DNA of 64,000 bases from positions 186,001-250,000 of the forward strand of contig JNEN01000833.1 of the NCBI GenBank assembly GCA_000697355.1, read 5' to 3'. Position 1 is the first letter of the stretch. Each line of letters opens with the position of its first letter. The notes under the pieces were generated by a model. That model was given only the letters and a program-made list of their open reading frames with translations, was not told the DNA's origin and searched no databases. Shown here piece after piece: positions 33,879 through 45,101 of the stretch. Source of the stretch: Syncephalastrum monosporum B8922. Taxonomy: Eukaryota > Mucoromycota > Mucoromycetes > Mucorales > Syncephalastraceae. The translations under genes and the position numbers were made by a program.

Positions 33879-35303
33879 ATGGATGCTACCGAACTCACTC
33901 TGCCATGGCAGATATTCTCTAATATAATTGGCTGGGTAGATCTCGCACTACCGGAAAGGTCGCTCTTCTTTTGCTCATTCGATCAAACAGATCTACTTCT
34001 TGGCCTGGTCCATTAGTTTTTACCCCCAGGCCATCCTGAATTGGCGTCGTAAAAGGTATTATGCGGCTGTATAAGAGTCTTGGCGTCAGCTGGTGCTAAA
34101 CAAAGCTCAATAATCTATAGTGTTCAGGGGCTATCCATAGACTTCCTTTACTATAATGTATTCGGGTTCTTATGCTATTCAGTAAAATCTCAGGATCTTC
34201 CTTATCTTTTAGCCATGCTGACGTGGCTCTTTTCTTTTGCACGATAGGTCTTCAATCTCGCTTTCTTTACAAGCAAAGAAATTCAGCAAGAGTGTAATAG
34301 ATTGTGCAGTAGCTGTTGCGCTCGAAAGCTCACGATATCATGCAATGCATACAGATAAGGACCGCAATCATGATAGCGATAATCTCGTTCGCGCCAACGA
34401 TGTCTTTTTCGCTGTTCATGCCTTCTCCATATCGTGTTTCACCCTGTCGCAGACATTCATCTACAAGGTAGGAGCTGCTCTCCATAGACTCCTATGCGTC
34501 TCACCTTCATCTGTCGCTCTGCAAACAGAAAGAAAGTACACAGCGCGTATCACGAACGGCACGTAATTTGATTGCAGTCATGACTCTGGGCGCGGTCCTG
34601 TTCATTATAATTGTGCTTAGCGGTTATGCCATGTGGATTGATCTGTTGTATTATCTAAGCTATATTAAGCTTATAATTAGCTTCATCAAGTATCTCCCTC
34701 AGGTAGATTCTTTTTTTCTTTCTTTTTGTCTGGACTGGTCCATCTTAGTACCCGAACAACTCATATGGTGTTTAGTTTTGGATCAACTACCGCCGCAAAT
34801 CAACTGTGGGCTGGAGCATTCATAATATTCTATTGGTAACGGAATCACTATCCCGCGTTAGGAATGTATGACTGACGTAAACGATAGGACTTCACGGGTG
34901 GCGTGCTTTCTGTTGCTCAGCTTTTGTTAGATGCCTATCTGAGCGGTGATTGGAGTGGCGTATCAGGGGTAAGTTTAATCTGCCAGCCAAATATGTGTTG
35001 TATCATCTACGATGTTGGCTCATGACTTTTCGTCCTTCCGCTTTCCTCCCTTTAGGACCCCGTTAAATTGTGAGTCTAGCAAATGAGTTGCGCACGATAT
35101 ACAAGTACTAACCTGCAAACTCGACTTGACCTAGTGGCCTTGGTTTCGTCGCCATTTCATTTGACCTGGCATTTATGGCGCAGCATTATATCTTGTACCG
35201 AGACAGAACGGATTATTATCTGAGCACTGTGGAAGACGAGCGGCGAAGGCTCATTGCCGAAGGACGTGTACCCCGTGAGTCAGAAGATGGCACGCTAGCA
35301 TAG
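33879..35303 (+). CDS. Cystinosin / Ers1 homologue (lysosomal-vacuolar cystine transporter, PQ-loop)
   Basis: Proton-coupled cystine exporter of the vacuole/lysosome membrane. Ten exons: 33879-33935, 33991-34055, 34121-34181, 34248-34293, 34355-34467, 34529-34702, 34776-34835, 34888-34968, 35056-35069, 35135-35303. Both PQ-loop repeats are visible after splicing: [27 protein letters not shown]...GF and [31 protein letters not shown]. The following [31 protein letters not shown] segment is the cystinosin hallmark. The product of about 275 residues starts [19 protein letters not shown]. It lacks the long glycosylated N-terminal domain of animal cystinosin, like yeast Ers1. Exon 9 is only 14 nt. 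No single open frame longer than about 110 codons exists, so simple scanning misses the gene. Confidence 0.9.
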
Positions 35304-37578
35304 GGTACAAAGCAACTACATAAGCAGGGACTATTTTTATATCAGAAAAGGCTTATCGGTATAAATGCGCTTTCTCACCAATACAACGCCATTTATTGCT
35401 TTTTGTTAATGTATGCGAAAGTTTTGTCACAGAAGAACTCTACGTTGCGGGAAGCGTGCGTGTCGAGATAATATCACAAGCTATAGGAAGATTATTTCAA
35501 ACTACTCTAGGAAGATCATTTCAACGATGTCCACTGGTGTGCAGGAGTTACTCCATGTAGTGGCCTTAGAATTCTCGGGATTTCCGGTCAATAAGGTCAG
35601 GTGTGTGGGGTAATGCAGCTTTACGTAGAAATACTTGGATGAGGTAACGGATGGACACTTCAGGCAGCTTGTCTCACATGCTTTCCCATATAATCTACTG
35701 CTACACCTTTACATACGCATGCATACGATAATTTTATTGATTTTTGCATGAGCGGCGGCCTTCTTTGTAAGCTTTAAGCATACATACTTGTACTCTTGTA
35801 GCTGCTGCATATGCAGCGAATTGACTTGTTAGAAAATTACTCAGCTGCATCGCCAGCCAAAATTTTTGGCGGGTAAATATGCGTGAAGAACATTTATATG
35901 TACGGCATGGAAGGAGGTGGCGCGTCACGGGTGCACATGTGTATGCCTGACACTAACATGCCGCATACCAAAGTTGCCTGTGTATCTGGATTTCGTAATG
36001 TGTTGTGCCTTCAATGTGATCAACTACGCACATTTCATTTCGCGTTGGAGGTTGATCATATGGACCAAGTAGGATCAAGGTCATGCCATGCTGCTACTGT
36101 TCCCTTACGGAGACTATAAGGCATTGTGAGTGAAGTATATCAACGGCTAGTCAAGCGCACGTTTAGCTGCATATTGTATGGACAGTATAAGGTTGTTCTA
36201 CTCTCGCCGTTACATGCTAAACACCACACGCTTTTCTTGAGTTGTCCTCCTTTCCGGCACTTAGATACATGTCATATTCATTTTTGTTTGATCATACAAA
36301 ATGCAACATTCTTATTGTCAAATCTCAGTGCTGTTGTCGTTTCTAACTTGCTGAAATGCTAAGGAGAGTGTTTCATTAGCCAGACTCAATCACATCAAAT
36401 TTATTTACATATATCTGCATACATGACTAGCCTATGGGTTTCCGTTCCGATATTAGTTCTCGTGTACTGCACTTTACTTTTTCTACATACCTAAACGGCC
36501 GGAGCCGGGGTCGTCTACACGCGCGCTCACAGCGCGTGGGCCACTGCCTCACCTGAGCCTGACTAATTTATAGCTACAGTTTTGAATACGATCTGCAAAT
36601 CCTTAGTCGGTAGCCGTGTGACAGACATTCGGCGCAAGGGCACATGTCCACTGGATGGAGTAATTTTAACTGTGGTGCCGGGTACTGACAGCCTAGGGTA
36701 GAAAAAAGCAAGCGTAAATGAGGGAGGACAATCGAAAAGAAGGAAGAGCCAACAGGAAAGAAAGGAGCAGGATGAACATTCACGTTACTCTCTCATATCT
36801 ATTATGTACCTGTTTCATTGACGCAAAGGAAAAAGCCAAAAAAAGCCCTCTGCAGGGAAAGGGCACATGCGGACAGAAGGAAAGATGAGACGTATGACAG
36901 CAAGATATGTACACAGTGAATGAAGGCTGCTGCTATCCACGATGATGTACTATAGACGCGACGACTAATCACCGTGCACACGGCTGCATGAACGAGCAAG
37001 CGATAGCGGAGGGCGTGGAGTTCATTGACTTTCAAACGATTACATAAGCCGTGTGTACCACTGAATCGAGAACGCAGAAAAAGGAAAGCCCTGATAAAGA
37101 TTGACATGAGGTATATTTCGCACTAATATCGTTTTATCTCTCTATCACACAGTCCTCGTCTACCGATGAAAAGGTGGGATCATCTGAAAAGATCACTGTG
37201 TCATATGTACTCATCGGTAGCGGTGGTGGATATCAAGGATCTTATCCACCTTCTCTATATTTCAGCCACACTCACGGGTTCAAGAAAAGAAAATTCAGAC
37301 AACTTATCCATGTTATTGAAAAAGTAGGCGTTGTAGCGCGAGACGTCGATTGTGTATTTATCCCAAATAATATACAGTAGTAGACAACAAGGAAGATGCA
37401 ACTGCGATGGTGGTAAAGCAGTGGCCCGCCGAAAGAGGCAACCACAAAAAAAAAAAGATTTGGGCGGAGTGCTGTGAGCCAATGACATTTAAATCTGTTC
37501 AAAGGTTTCTCGGTCATTCCCTGACCTCGACGCGTTATCCCGCCCTGTTGTCTACTCTTACACAAAGAAGCAAGAATC
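35304..37578. other. 2.3 kb intergenic region, no gene recognised
   Basis: Between the cystinosin homologue and Erv14. AT-rich with a short GC-rich patch at about 36498-36545 containing a small self-complementary GCGCGCTCACAGCGCG. Open frames of about 60-110 codons on both strands are unrelated to known families. Further small exons cannot be excluded, given how fragmented the neighbour gene is. Confidence 0.35.
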
Positions 37579-38276
37579 ATGTCTGGCGAAGCTTTCCTGT
37601 TCCTATTTGGCATTGTTATGGCAGCTCTGCTGCTGTTCCTTATGGTCTTCTTTGTAAGTCTTGCGTTTTATAGTGTCGCAAAGGCACCTGACTTCTCATA
37701 TACTCGGTGCGTAGGTCATCATGTTCTCTGATCTCGAATGCGACTACATTAACCCGATTGACCTGTGCAACAAGCTCAACCAGGTAACGCTCTATACAAA
37801 CTGTTATGCTAAGATGCGGCTGCTCATATTATGCGCTGTACTAGTTCGTCTTGCCCGAGATGGGTGCCCAAGCTTTCTTGTTCTTTATGTTCCTCGTCAA
37901 CGGTAGTTGGGTGGCCATGCTGCTCAACTTGCCTTTGGTAGCATTCAATGTCAACAAGTAAGAGAAAACGATAGATAACGGATGGGTTGGAAAAGGAGAT
38001 GTCCTTGGGTACTAAGATTGTATGATGATGGTGGTTTTTAGAGTGACCAACAGCCGGCATATGTACGATGCGACCGAGATCTTCCGTCAGCTGAACCAGC
38101 ACAAGAAGGAGTGCTTTATCAAGCTCGCCTTTTACCTTATTGTAAGTTGGGCTCCTTCTACTGCGCATATATGAAGCCGACACGTTTGAATTGTGCCAAC
38201 TGACACACCATGTGACTAGTGCTTCTTCTACTACCTTTACCGCATGATCGTGGCTCTGATTGCACCCGAAGCGTAA
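37579..38276 (+). CDS. ERV14: Cornichon / Erv14 ER cargo receptor
   Basis: Three- to four-pass membrane adaptor that loads membrane cargo into COPII vesicles at ER exit sites. Exons: 37579-37653, 37715-37783, 37845-37957, 38042-38141, 38220-38276. Spliced sequence shows MSGEAFLFLFGIVMAALLLF, the family motif SDLECDYINPIDLCNKLN, a second membrane helix (AFLFFMFLVNGSWVAMLLNLP), RHMYDATEIFRQLNQHKKECF, and a C-terminal helix CFFYYLYRMIVALIAPEA. Length about 137 residues, normal for Erv14. It converges on the next gene with 91 bp between stop codons. Confidence 0.95.
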
Positions 38277-38367
38277 AAGATATCCACAATGTACAAATGA
38301 CTTTTTTTTTGGGAGAGCTATTTCTCTTCCCACTCTATATACTACTGTAGGCTTCTTCTTCCTTTAT

Positions 38368-39903
38368 CTAAGCTACCCACATATCATGAAGCTCCCCAAT
38401 ATATTTGGAAAATGTCGACCTGGGGGTAGTCAAGATTTCCTTGGCATGGGCAGCTACCATGGCATCCACAAGCGGGATCAGAAATGAGCCCAACGACTTG
38501 GATGGGTCAATAAGATCCTGTATCCGTTGAAGCGGGGTGAATAAGTAGTCTGGGAGATCATTGAATACGACGGTGCACGGGAACCAGTCGAACCATGGCC
38601 TAAGCTGGCTGTCATCGGCCCGTGGCCTGCGATGGTCGGTGGCGATGTAGATAGTAGTGCGAAACCCGTCTTTGTAGGGTGGTGAATAAGGACGACAGAC
38701 TGTCGACCAGGGTGCCTTGTCCAGGCCGTCGACGGGTGGAATCAATTGGACACCATGCTCTGGTAAATCGTCGTCGTCGTTTGGTATAGGAGGGGGTGGC
38801 ATTTCTGCGCCGGTAAAATTGCCCATGGCCCGGGCAAAGTCGTACATGTTCTGCTCAAGGTGCTGTCGAAAAGGGCTGTCACCTGTACGAAAATGGACAG
38901 CCAGGTACTGGCCCATGCCGCCCAGATAGCGTACCACGTTGAGGACAGAGTCACCCAAGGCCGTGTCGCGGCGATAGCGCAGGGCATAGGCGATTTGTTT
39001 TTTGAGCTCCAGATGAGCAGGGTCGACTAGGTTGATGCGGGTGCTGCCAAAAACGCCGCCTAGTTGAAGAAGACGCTCCGGCCTATGACGCCAATGATCG
39101 ATCGTGAAGACTTTGTAGTAGCGACGACCTGCAAAGGAATCGACGAAATTGGCGCCGCGGCGAACGAGATCGCGTGCTTCCTCTGGATCCTCATACAAAC
39201 GCCAGTCGTAGAGCTGTTCGTCCTCGTAAACGTAAGTATCATTCTCAGAAATGCCCAGATCATGCTGAAGCTGGGTCAGGGACACGCGTGTCTGAAAGTG
39301 GATCCGTACAGAGGGGGGTAAATCCGTGTCGATAGGGTGCAAGTCTCGCCAGTCGATAACACCAAACTGACGATACTCGCTGCAACGATGACGGTGCACA
39401 TACGACGCAAGATCACCTGGCGTGGGCGGGCGACAGAGGGTTTGAAAGTCGACGGAGGCATCGGTTAACCAGCCGAGATGATCCAGCAACATGTCCTTTG
39501 GCATCCAACCAACCACGTTGCCCAGAAACGCGGGAGGGACAATCAAAGTTCGTTTCAAAAGGGCGGCGAGCATGAGGGCGTTGGCGAGCTCGATGCGCTG
39601 ATTGGATAAACCCGAGTGTGGCAAATAAGCCAGATATCGTTCAGGAGAGGTGGAAGGCAGTGGCCTGTGAGGTGATACGACGTGCGTTTGCAGGTTGTTC
39701 AAGAGGTTCATTTCAAAAGAGATGCACAGCAGAATGAACATCGCAGCCAGTGCCGGCCACATGAGCTTCCTGAGTGCCCACCATCGCCACCGAACCATAA
39801 AAACAAAAAGAACGACAATAAGAAGCGGGAGAAACACAGTGCAAAGCCCGCTTTCATTTTTATACACATTTCCGGGGTTTTCTAAATATATTTTGGTGAT
39901 CAA
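38368..39903 (-). CDS. GDP-fucose protein O-fucosyltransferase-like type II membrane protein
   Basis: Likely Golgi glycosyltransferase of the O-FucT superfamily. Single exon. A short basic N-terminus and a hydrophobic anchor (KLMWPALAAMFILLCISFEM) precede a lumenal domain. The domain holds YLAYLPHSGLSNQRIELANALMLA, which matches the N-terminal O-FucT substrate loop, and YLAVHFRTGDSP, the HxRxGD-type motif, with a C-terminal IYIATDHR...PRSTFSKYI segment. The longest frame starts at 39903. The ATG at 39798 (MVRWRWWALRK) is a better start because it follows a CT-rich leader and sits just before the anchor. Acceptor substrate unknown. Confidence 0.78.
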   Translation of the reverse strand: MITKIYLENPGNVYKNESGLCTVFLPLLIVVLFVFMVRWRWWALRKLMWPALAAMFILLCISFEMNLLNNLQTHVVSPHRPLPSTSPERYLAYLPHSGLSNQRIELANALMLAALLKRTLIVPPAFLGNVVGWMPKDMLLDHLGWLTDASVDFQTLCRPPTPGDLASYVHRHRCSEYRQFGVIDWRDLHPIDTDLPPSVRIHFQTRVSLTQLQHDLGISENDTYVYEDEQLYDWRLYEDPEEARDLVRRGANFVDSFAGRRYYKVFTIDHWRHRPERLLQLGGVFGSTRINLVDPAHLELKKQIAYALRYRRDTALGDSVLNVVRYLGGMGQYLAVHFRTGDSPFRQHLEQNMYDFARAMGNFTGAEMPPPPIPNDDDDLPEHGVQLIPPVDGLDKAPWSTVCRPYSPPYKDGFRTTIYIATDHRRPRADDSQLRPWFDWFPCTVVFNDLPDYLFTPLQRIQDLIDPSKSLGSFLIPLVDAMVAAHAKEILTTPRSTFSKYIGELHDMWVA

Positions 39904-40170
39904 TACATTTATGCACGTCTAAAACTGGACGAGAGTGAGTTCCCTGGCCTTTCCGTTACATTGTACTCATGCCTAAAAACGCGTGTGACACGTACATGAA
40001 AACGAAGAAAAGGCAAAAGGCGAAAATTACTGGCCGCCTTGGCGTCTCTGCGCATTACAGTACCTTGTCGCAGACAGCGCAGACTAGGACTACATGCAGT
40101 TTTGACGTTCCCTCGTTTTTGTCGATATAAAATAACTTCGGAGGGAGTTTGAGCTGTGAAAAGAACACAG
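39904..40170. other. Upstream region of the O-FucT-like gene
   Basis: Short stretch presumably holding the promoter of the O-FucT-like gene. Nothing specific was recognised. Confidence 0.4.
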
Positions 40171-40179
40171 CTTTCTCAG

Positions 40180-41830
40180 TCATGCCTAGCTGACAGCGAT
40201 GATATGTTGGCGCTGAATCCACTGAATCACCTTGCGGAACCTCTTTGGCCAGTCCATGCGGTTTGTTGCGGAATGATTTTCACTCGCAACTTCCGTCGCC
40301 AACACAAAGCATATGCATTTTCCGTAATTGAGAGGAAGGAAGCGGTCGCCATTTGTTGCCTGCCTCTTCTAGTCTACTGTATCAGCTTATATTATCCGAT
40401 TATATACTCCTGTCTGAAATAGACTTACGACTCGGGAGACCAAGCGCTGCTGGTTGAGGATATTTTTAGCACGGGTCTGATATTTGCCGTCATCTTCGTC
40501 GTTCCAGTGATCCACCTTGCTACCTACGGCACAGTAAAACATCGTGGCTGGTACCATAGTCAATATGAACTTTTAAATATTAGCGCCATTGAGGAAAAAA
40601 ATGATCACTCGGCAAAGCATTTGATGGTCATAGTGCTTGAGGTTGTGGAGACGCTGAAAATCATCATCGTAAAAGGCAAATATTGACTCAAAAGTCGCTT
40701 TTCTCCGATTACAATAGCTTCTCCGGTGAGGCTGTCTTTGGCGATTCAGTGTTGCTCTTGACCGCTCTATCATTGCTATCTTACCTCCATCCGCTAAATC
40801 TGAGCATCGACTATTTGATACCATGCCGTGGTGAAGTGTTCTGCCGTAAGCTTTTGAATTCGGGGAAGGCGGCCCTCTTGCGTAACAAGGAGCGTTTCCT
40901 GAGGCAAGTCGATGCTGTCGATATGAGCTCCTCGATCGAATCATTAGACGCAACAAATATCTCGGCTACACCAAATCGATACCCCACACTGCTAATTTTT
41001 CAATTGTGGGCTGGACAAAGGCCTGGTAATTGGGAGTGGGAGGCTCTGGCTCTTTCATAATGAGAGACACACCAAATAACCCTTAGTGTAGAACTCGTTG
41101 AAATATTTATCAATATCGTGATACTTCCATACTCCTAATCCTTCTGATCCACGGTTGCTTACTCTTTTCTAGGTTTCCATGATAAAGAATTCTGAACTTG
41201 GGATGATCTTGGCTGGCGACAACTGCTACGTTGTATAGATGCAGTGTTTAAGGCCAAACTGGAACATAATCACTTACAACGGACGACGGAATATCTGCAT
41301 GTGTTTTGTCATCAAGGCAAGCTAATGGAGAAGTTGAGAAAAGACGCACTTTTGTGAATAGGGATGCTGGGTGGTCTGAGTATGCCGTTCTCAATCTTTG
41401 CACGGGTGACAAAGTGGAATTGTTTGGATAACTGCGCGAGAGGCAAAATGGTCAGTAAAGCGATGCGCGATTTTCATCGAAGGAGTGTCTTCTTGATGAA
41501 GCGCGTCAGCAGAAGACCAGCTTTAACGTCAATGGTTTGGTAAAATCTACCTGTCTTTAAGAAAGCTGAGAGCTACGGATGCGTCTAGCTGTAAATGACG
41601 ACATCCCGAATAACACCAAATAGAGCAACAGCAGATTGATTTGTTTAAAACTAGCGCTCCATGGAGCACCTCATATATCACTTTAATGGGAAACCGGGTC
41701 AGCATCGCAGTAATCATTGAGGACGGATGAGGCCCGCGGCTCTCGTGATCGAGGTGTCTCACCGGTCTGTAAACAAGGCGACTCGCATCCGAACCACTGG
41801 CTCTCGTTGCCATCTCTTTAATGCCACGAG
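40180..41830 (-). pseudogene. Decayed multi-exon gene or transposon-derived relic, unrecognised
   Basis: Minus-strand segments that read as protein appear in order but in shifting frames. From upstream: IDVKAGLLLTRFIKKTLL (near 41.51 kb), then SDHPASLFTKVRLFSTS and PLACLDDKTHADIPSS (near 41.35 kb), AVVASQDHPKFRILYHGN, WKYHDIDKYFNEFYTKGYL, AFVQPTIEKLAVWGIDL, PQETLLVTQEGRLPRIQK with LTAEHFTTAWYQIVDAQ, MFYCAVGSKVDHWNDEDD and KRQATNGDRFLPLNYGKC, ending near 40193. Several donors match GTAAGT/GTAAGC. Some junctions fail in phase or need impossibly short introns, so the copy is probably dead. The CLDDK segment recalls transposase-like proteins, but I cannot name a family. Confidence 0.38.
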
Positions 41831-42272
41831 GTAAAGCTATATCTTCTCTTAACTCTTCAAGACCACCTTCATCATGCTCCTGTTGCTCTACTGATCCTCA
41901 ACATTGTTGCCAACAGCAGAAGCTACCTATCGCTCTTCTCCAGTAAGGCCTGATAGGGTGATACTAGCGGATGCTTGTTTCATCAAAGCGGAAACCTACT
42001 GAAGACATATCATCCCATACAACATAATGAAGTGCGCATGTAACGTAAATGGTTTATGTGTTGCACATCTCTTTCATCGTCCTGATATTATTCCGTTCGT
42101 TTGTGTTCTCACAGGTACCCTATGCTTCAGTGCGTTTTATGTCATCAAAAAGAATAGGCAAGGAATAGCCTAGCTTGTCTAATGTATTTCTGGTTGGAGT
42201 GGATATTCCAAAGGAAGGACAACAAACTTGTTTTGTCAGACTATTACAGTAACTTGATTTTATATTCCATGT
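41831..42272. other. Intergenic, no feature seen
   Basis: AT-rich sequence downstream of the peroxiredoxin gene. No gene, repeat or RNA recognised. Confidence 0.4.
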
Positions 42273-42824
42273 CTAAAGATGCTTCTTGACATTCTCGACC
42301 AAGCTGACGCTCAGGCCGGTCTTGTCTGGTTCTTCAAAGACCTGCTTGACCACGCCATTTTCGACGATAGCCGCAAAGCGCTTGAAACGGTGGTTGCCCA
42401 GTGCACCCGACGCATCAAAGTCGAGGTCCATGGCCTTGGCGAGTTCGCCCTTGCTATCCGCCAAAAGCTCGACGCGGCCCGTGCTGCCGACGGCTTCGCC
42501 CCAGGCATTCATCACGAACGCGTCATTCACAGAAACACAGGCAATGAGGTCCACGCCTTGCTGTCGGAGGGCATCGGACTCCTTGATGTAACCGGGAAGA
42601 TGCGTTTTGGAGCATCCTGGCGTAAACGCACCAGGCACACCAAACAGAACGGCCTTCTTGACATTGCCAAACAGCTCTTGGACATTGACCGTGTCAGCCG
42701 GCGACGAGCGCTGCACCGTCACACTTGGCAGGTTATCGCCAGCCTTGATCAGCTGAGCCCGCGACGTATGGAAAAGTGCCCGTCCAAGGACAGGTGTCGC
42801 GCGTTGGGTGAGGTGAAACATCAT
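42273..42824 (-). CDS. Mitochondrial peroxiredoxin, Prx5/Ahp1 type
   Basis: Thiol peroxidase reducing H2O2 and organic peroxides. Single exon, 183 residues. The N-terminus MMFHLTQRATPVLGRALFHTSR is an Arg/His/Ser-rich amphipathic presequence ending in an R-x-(F/L)-x-T-S-type cleavage context, so mitochondrial import is likely. The catalytic motif PGAFTPGCSKTHLPGY contains the peroxidatic Cys. DLIACVSVNDAFVMNAWG and a C-terminal GLSVSLVENVKKHL follow the Prx5 pattern. A possible resolving Cys is in LIACVSVND. Two adjacent ATGs exist; the first is used. Confidence 0.93.
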   Translation of the reverse strand: MMFHLTQRATPVLGRALFHTSRAQLIKAGDNLPSVTVQRSSPADTVNVQELFGNVKKAVLFGVPGAFTPGCSKTHLPGYIKESDALRQQGVDLIACVSVNDAFVMNAWGEAVGSTGRVELLADSKGELAKAMDLDFDASGALGNHRFKRFAAIVENGVVKQVFEEPDKTGLSVSLVENVKKHL

Positions 42825-43659
42825 GCTGTTGTATATTTTATATGTATGTGTGTTTTGCGTGGAAAACCAGCGTCTTCCCGACTCGACAGAAATCGTGTGA
42901 ACACTTCATCTCCCGTATGTGTAACCTCATTCATGCGATCCGTCGGGAAACTTCACGCAAATACGAAATGGCATCGAGCTTGACGCAGTGCCACAGAGAC
43001 CAAACAACGATGTTTGTGCTGTCATCTATTTACATCCTCAATTCAGTTGATGCCATCAGCGTTCTATATTAGGAAACACATAGCTAGATCCAATATTTGA
43101 CGGGGAAAAACATTTGTTGTATGTGCTTCTGTCTCAAGCAAATAGACCGAGTACTGTAAAAGATCATACAATACAAAAGTTTAGGGACGGTGCTCATCAT
43201 CTGTATCTTAAAAGATATACACGTCTAGTACCAGTGAAGATAGAATTCAGGAACTACGCTTACTCCTCTACATAAATCCAGTACACCAAAACCACAAAAA
43301 AAGGTGGCAAGCACACTTGAGCTAACACGGTGGCTGCATCAAGGGTGTATTTGTTTAAATATGATCACGAGCCCATGATGACGCAGACTCAAACGTGTGT
43401 CTGTGTTTGATTACCCAGTCAACATTGCGTTTATCAAAGTACAAACTGCCATGATGACAACATTATTTACCAAGCAACTAGTAATTATGTTGCGTTTGTG
43501 ATGTTGTGGTGTGGTCTGCACTATATGAGTTATGGCGAGTGCGGGGAGATATATTTCGTGAACGAAGCCTGCATTGGATGCCGTGTGTGTGTGTGTGCGT
43601 GTGCGTGAGGGGTCTATACTACAAGGGCTGCTTTGTATACGATACACATGAGATCTTCC
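42825..43659. other. Intergenic with (GT)n tract
   Basis: About 830 bp between the peroxiredoxin start and the LRR protein stop. A (GT)n/(GTGC)n microsatellite lies at about 43583-43609. No gene recognised. Confidence 0.5.
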
Positions 43660-44609
43660 TTACTCTTGGTTTTCGATGGTCAAAGGAACATGTTTGAGCC
43701 ATGAGCTTGGATCAATGGGCATTCGCATCGTAGACTGTGAAGAAAAATATGCCAGATATCTGTCGTCGTCGTCTTGCCAGTGGGCGCTACACAATGTATA
43801 TCGGAGCGCGACAAGGTCTTCACTTGCATCATTGCGACTGACAAAGCGAAAGCGTATCACTGGATCTTCAAAAAACGGTGCATTGCAAAAGGAGCAAGCC
43901 TGCGGTCGACGCAAGGTCTCGGCGAGATGCAGAGGTAGCTGCTCGGCGTAGCCAGATGGCAAGGTAACAGATCCTAGCTTTGCCTTGAGTTTCGGTTTGG
44001 CGTCCTTCGTTCGGCAGAGTAACGGTCGAACGAGAGAGCGTGAACATATCTCCTTGAGACTCGGCGGTTGGGAGACGGAGGGTTGGTGAATAGTATCCTG
44101 GAGCAAATGTGGGCAGTCGTGCAGGAGGACAGAGCACGTCGAAACCAGGGCAGCAAGCTCGCAAGGGAGCGAGTCAATAAGAGTGCCAGACAAGTTGAGA
44201 AGACCGAGATTCATAAGGGTAAACGCATGGGAAGATGGATAGAGACGAATGGGGTTATAGCTCAGATTGAGGTGACTGATCTTGTCGAGGTGTTTAAGCA
44301 CGTCTGGCACGTGCGTAAAACAGTTGTATGAAATATCGATGTGGCGAAGGTGTTTCAATTGGCGCATAGTGGATGGGAGGGTTTGCAACTTGTTTCGAGA
44401 AAGGTCCAAAACAGTAAGGCGGGTCAGACAGTCGATCTGGGATGGTAGAGACAGTAGACCCGCCTCGCATCTGTTACGTGGTGTTACGTGACATTATGAG
44501 CCATCTTGTTCAATGCATTTCGACATACCTACAGATTCAAACGGTTCAAACGCCGAATAAGCTGTACAGCACGGTCGAAAAGTGCAGTGTGCATAGCAGT
44601 AATGGTATT

Positions 44610-44642
<33 letters not shown>

Positions 44643-44915
44643 CAGTTGGTGGTGTTGCTGTTGATGGTGGTGGTGATGCTTGTCGGATTTCATGTCAGAG
44701 GTGGAGTCACCCATGACGGAGAAACGCTGGGAGGTGAAGGAAGGAAACGGCAAGAGTGATTGGTAATAGGTGGAGTCAATGTAGGATAGATCGCTCGCAA
44801 GGCGTCGTGGCGAGAAGAGATGGTGGAGAGGGTTGTTCCGAGATTCATGTGGGTGAGGGCGCGGCGAGACCGTGTCCACAGCCAAGGCAGTGTCGACGCG
44901 GAGCGCAGGCATCAA
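43660..44915 (-). CDS. Leucine-rich repeat protein with C-terminal Cys/His segment
   Basis: Two exons: 44915-44533 and 44470-43660. The N-terminal part is disordered and carries adjacent His and Gln runs (HHHHHQQQHHQ then a Q-run). After splicing, LIRRLNRLNLCEAGLLSLPSQ starts about five LRRs, with repeats LTVLDLSRNKLQTLP, LRHIDISYNCFTHVP, ISHLNLSYNPIRLYP and LGLLNLSGTLIDSLP. The C-terminal segment CSFCNAPFFEDPVIRFRFV...RYTLCSAHW has spaced Cys/His that could bind zinc, as in LRRC58-like proteins. Role unknown; LRR scaffolds often act in signalling. The donor ATCT|GTAGGT was chosen because it avoids a stop and keeps frame. Confidence 0.82.
44590..44675 (-). repeat. Polyglutamine/polyhistidine-encoding triplet tract
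   Basis: Runs of CTG/TTG and GTG/ATG on the plus strand encode Gln and His runs in the first exon of the LRR protein. Likely unstable in length. Confidence 0.75.
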
Positions 44916-45101
44916 TGCAGGCGATGATGGTGAAGACGTATATTACGAGTCAAAGAACGTGTGAGACCAGAAAAAAAAAGTTAGGAAAGCAGTGATAGTA
45001 GCAATGAATGGTAGGGCCGACTAATAGGAAGGAATAACAGAGTAGAGTTGGTGGTATTAGTTTATGGACCGAGGATATACAAAGGTCAAAGGTAGAGTTT
45101 G

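Noticed and set aside
36498..36545. GC-rich patch as a tRNA or structured RNA
   Set aside because: No T-loop consensus (GGTTCGAATCC type) and no cloverleaf could be drawn. No tRNA signature was seen anywhere in the window.
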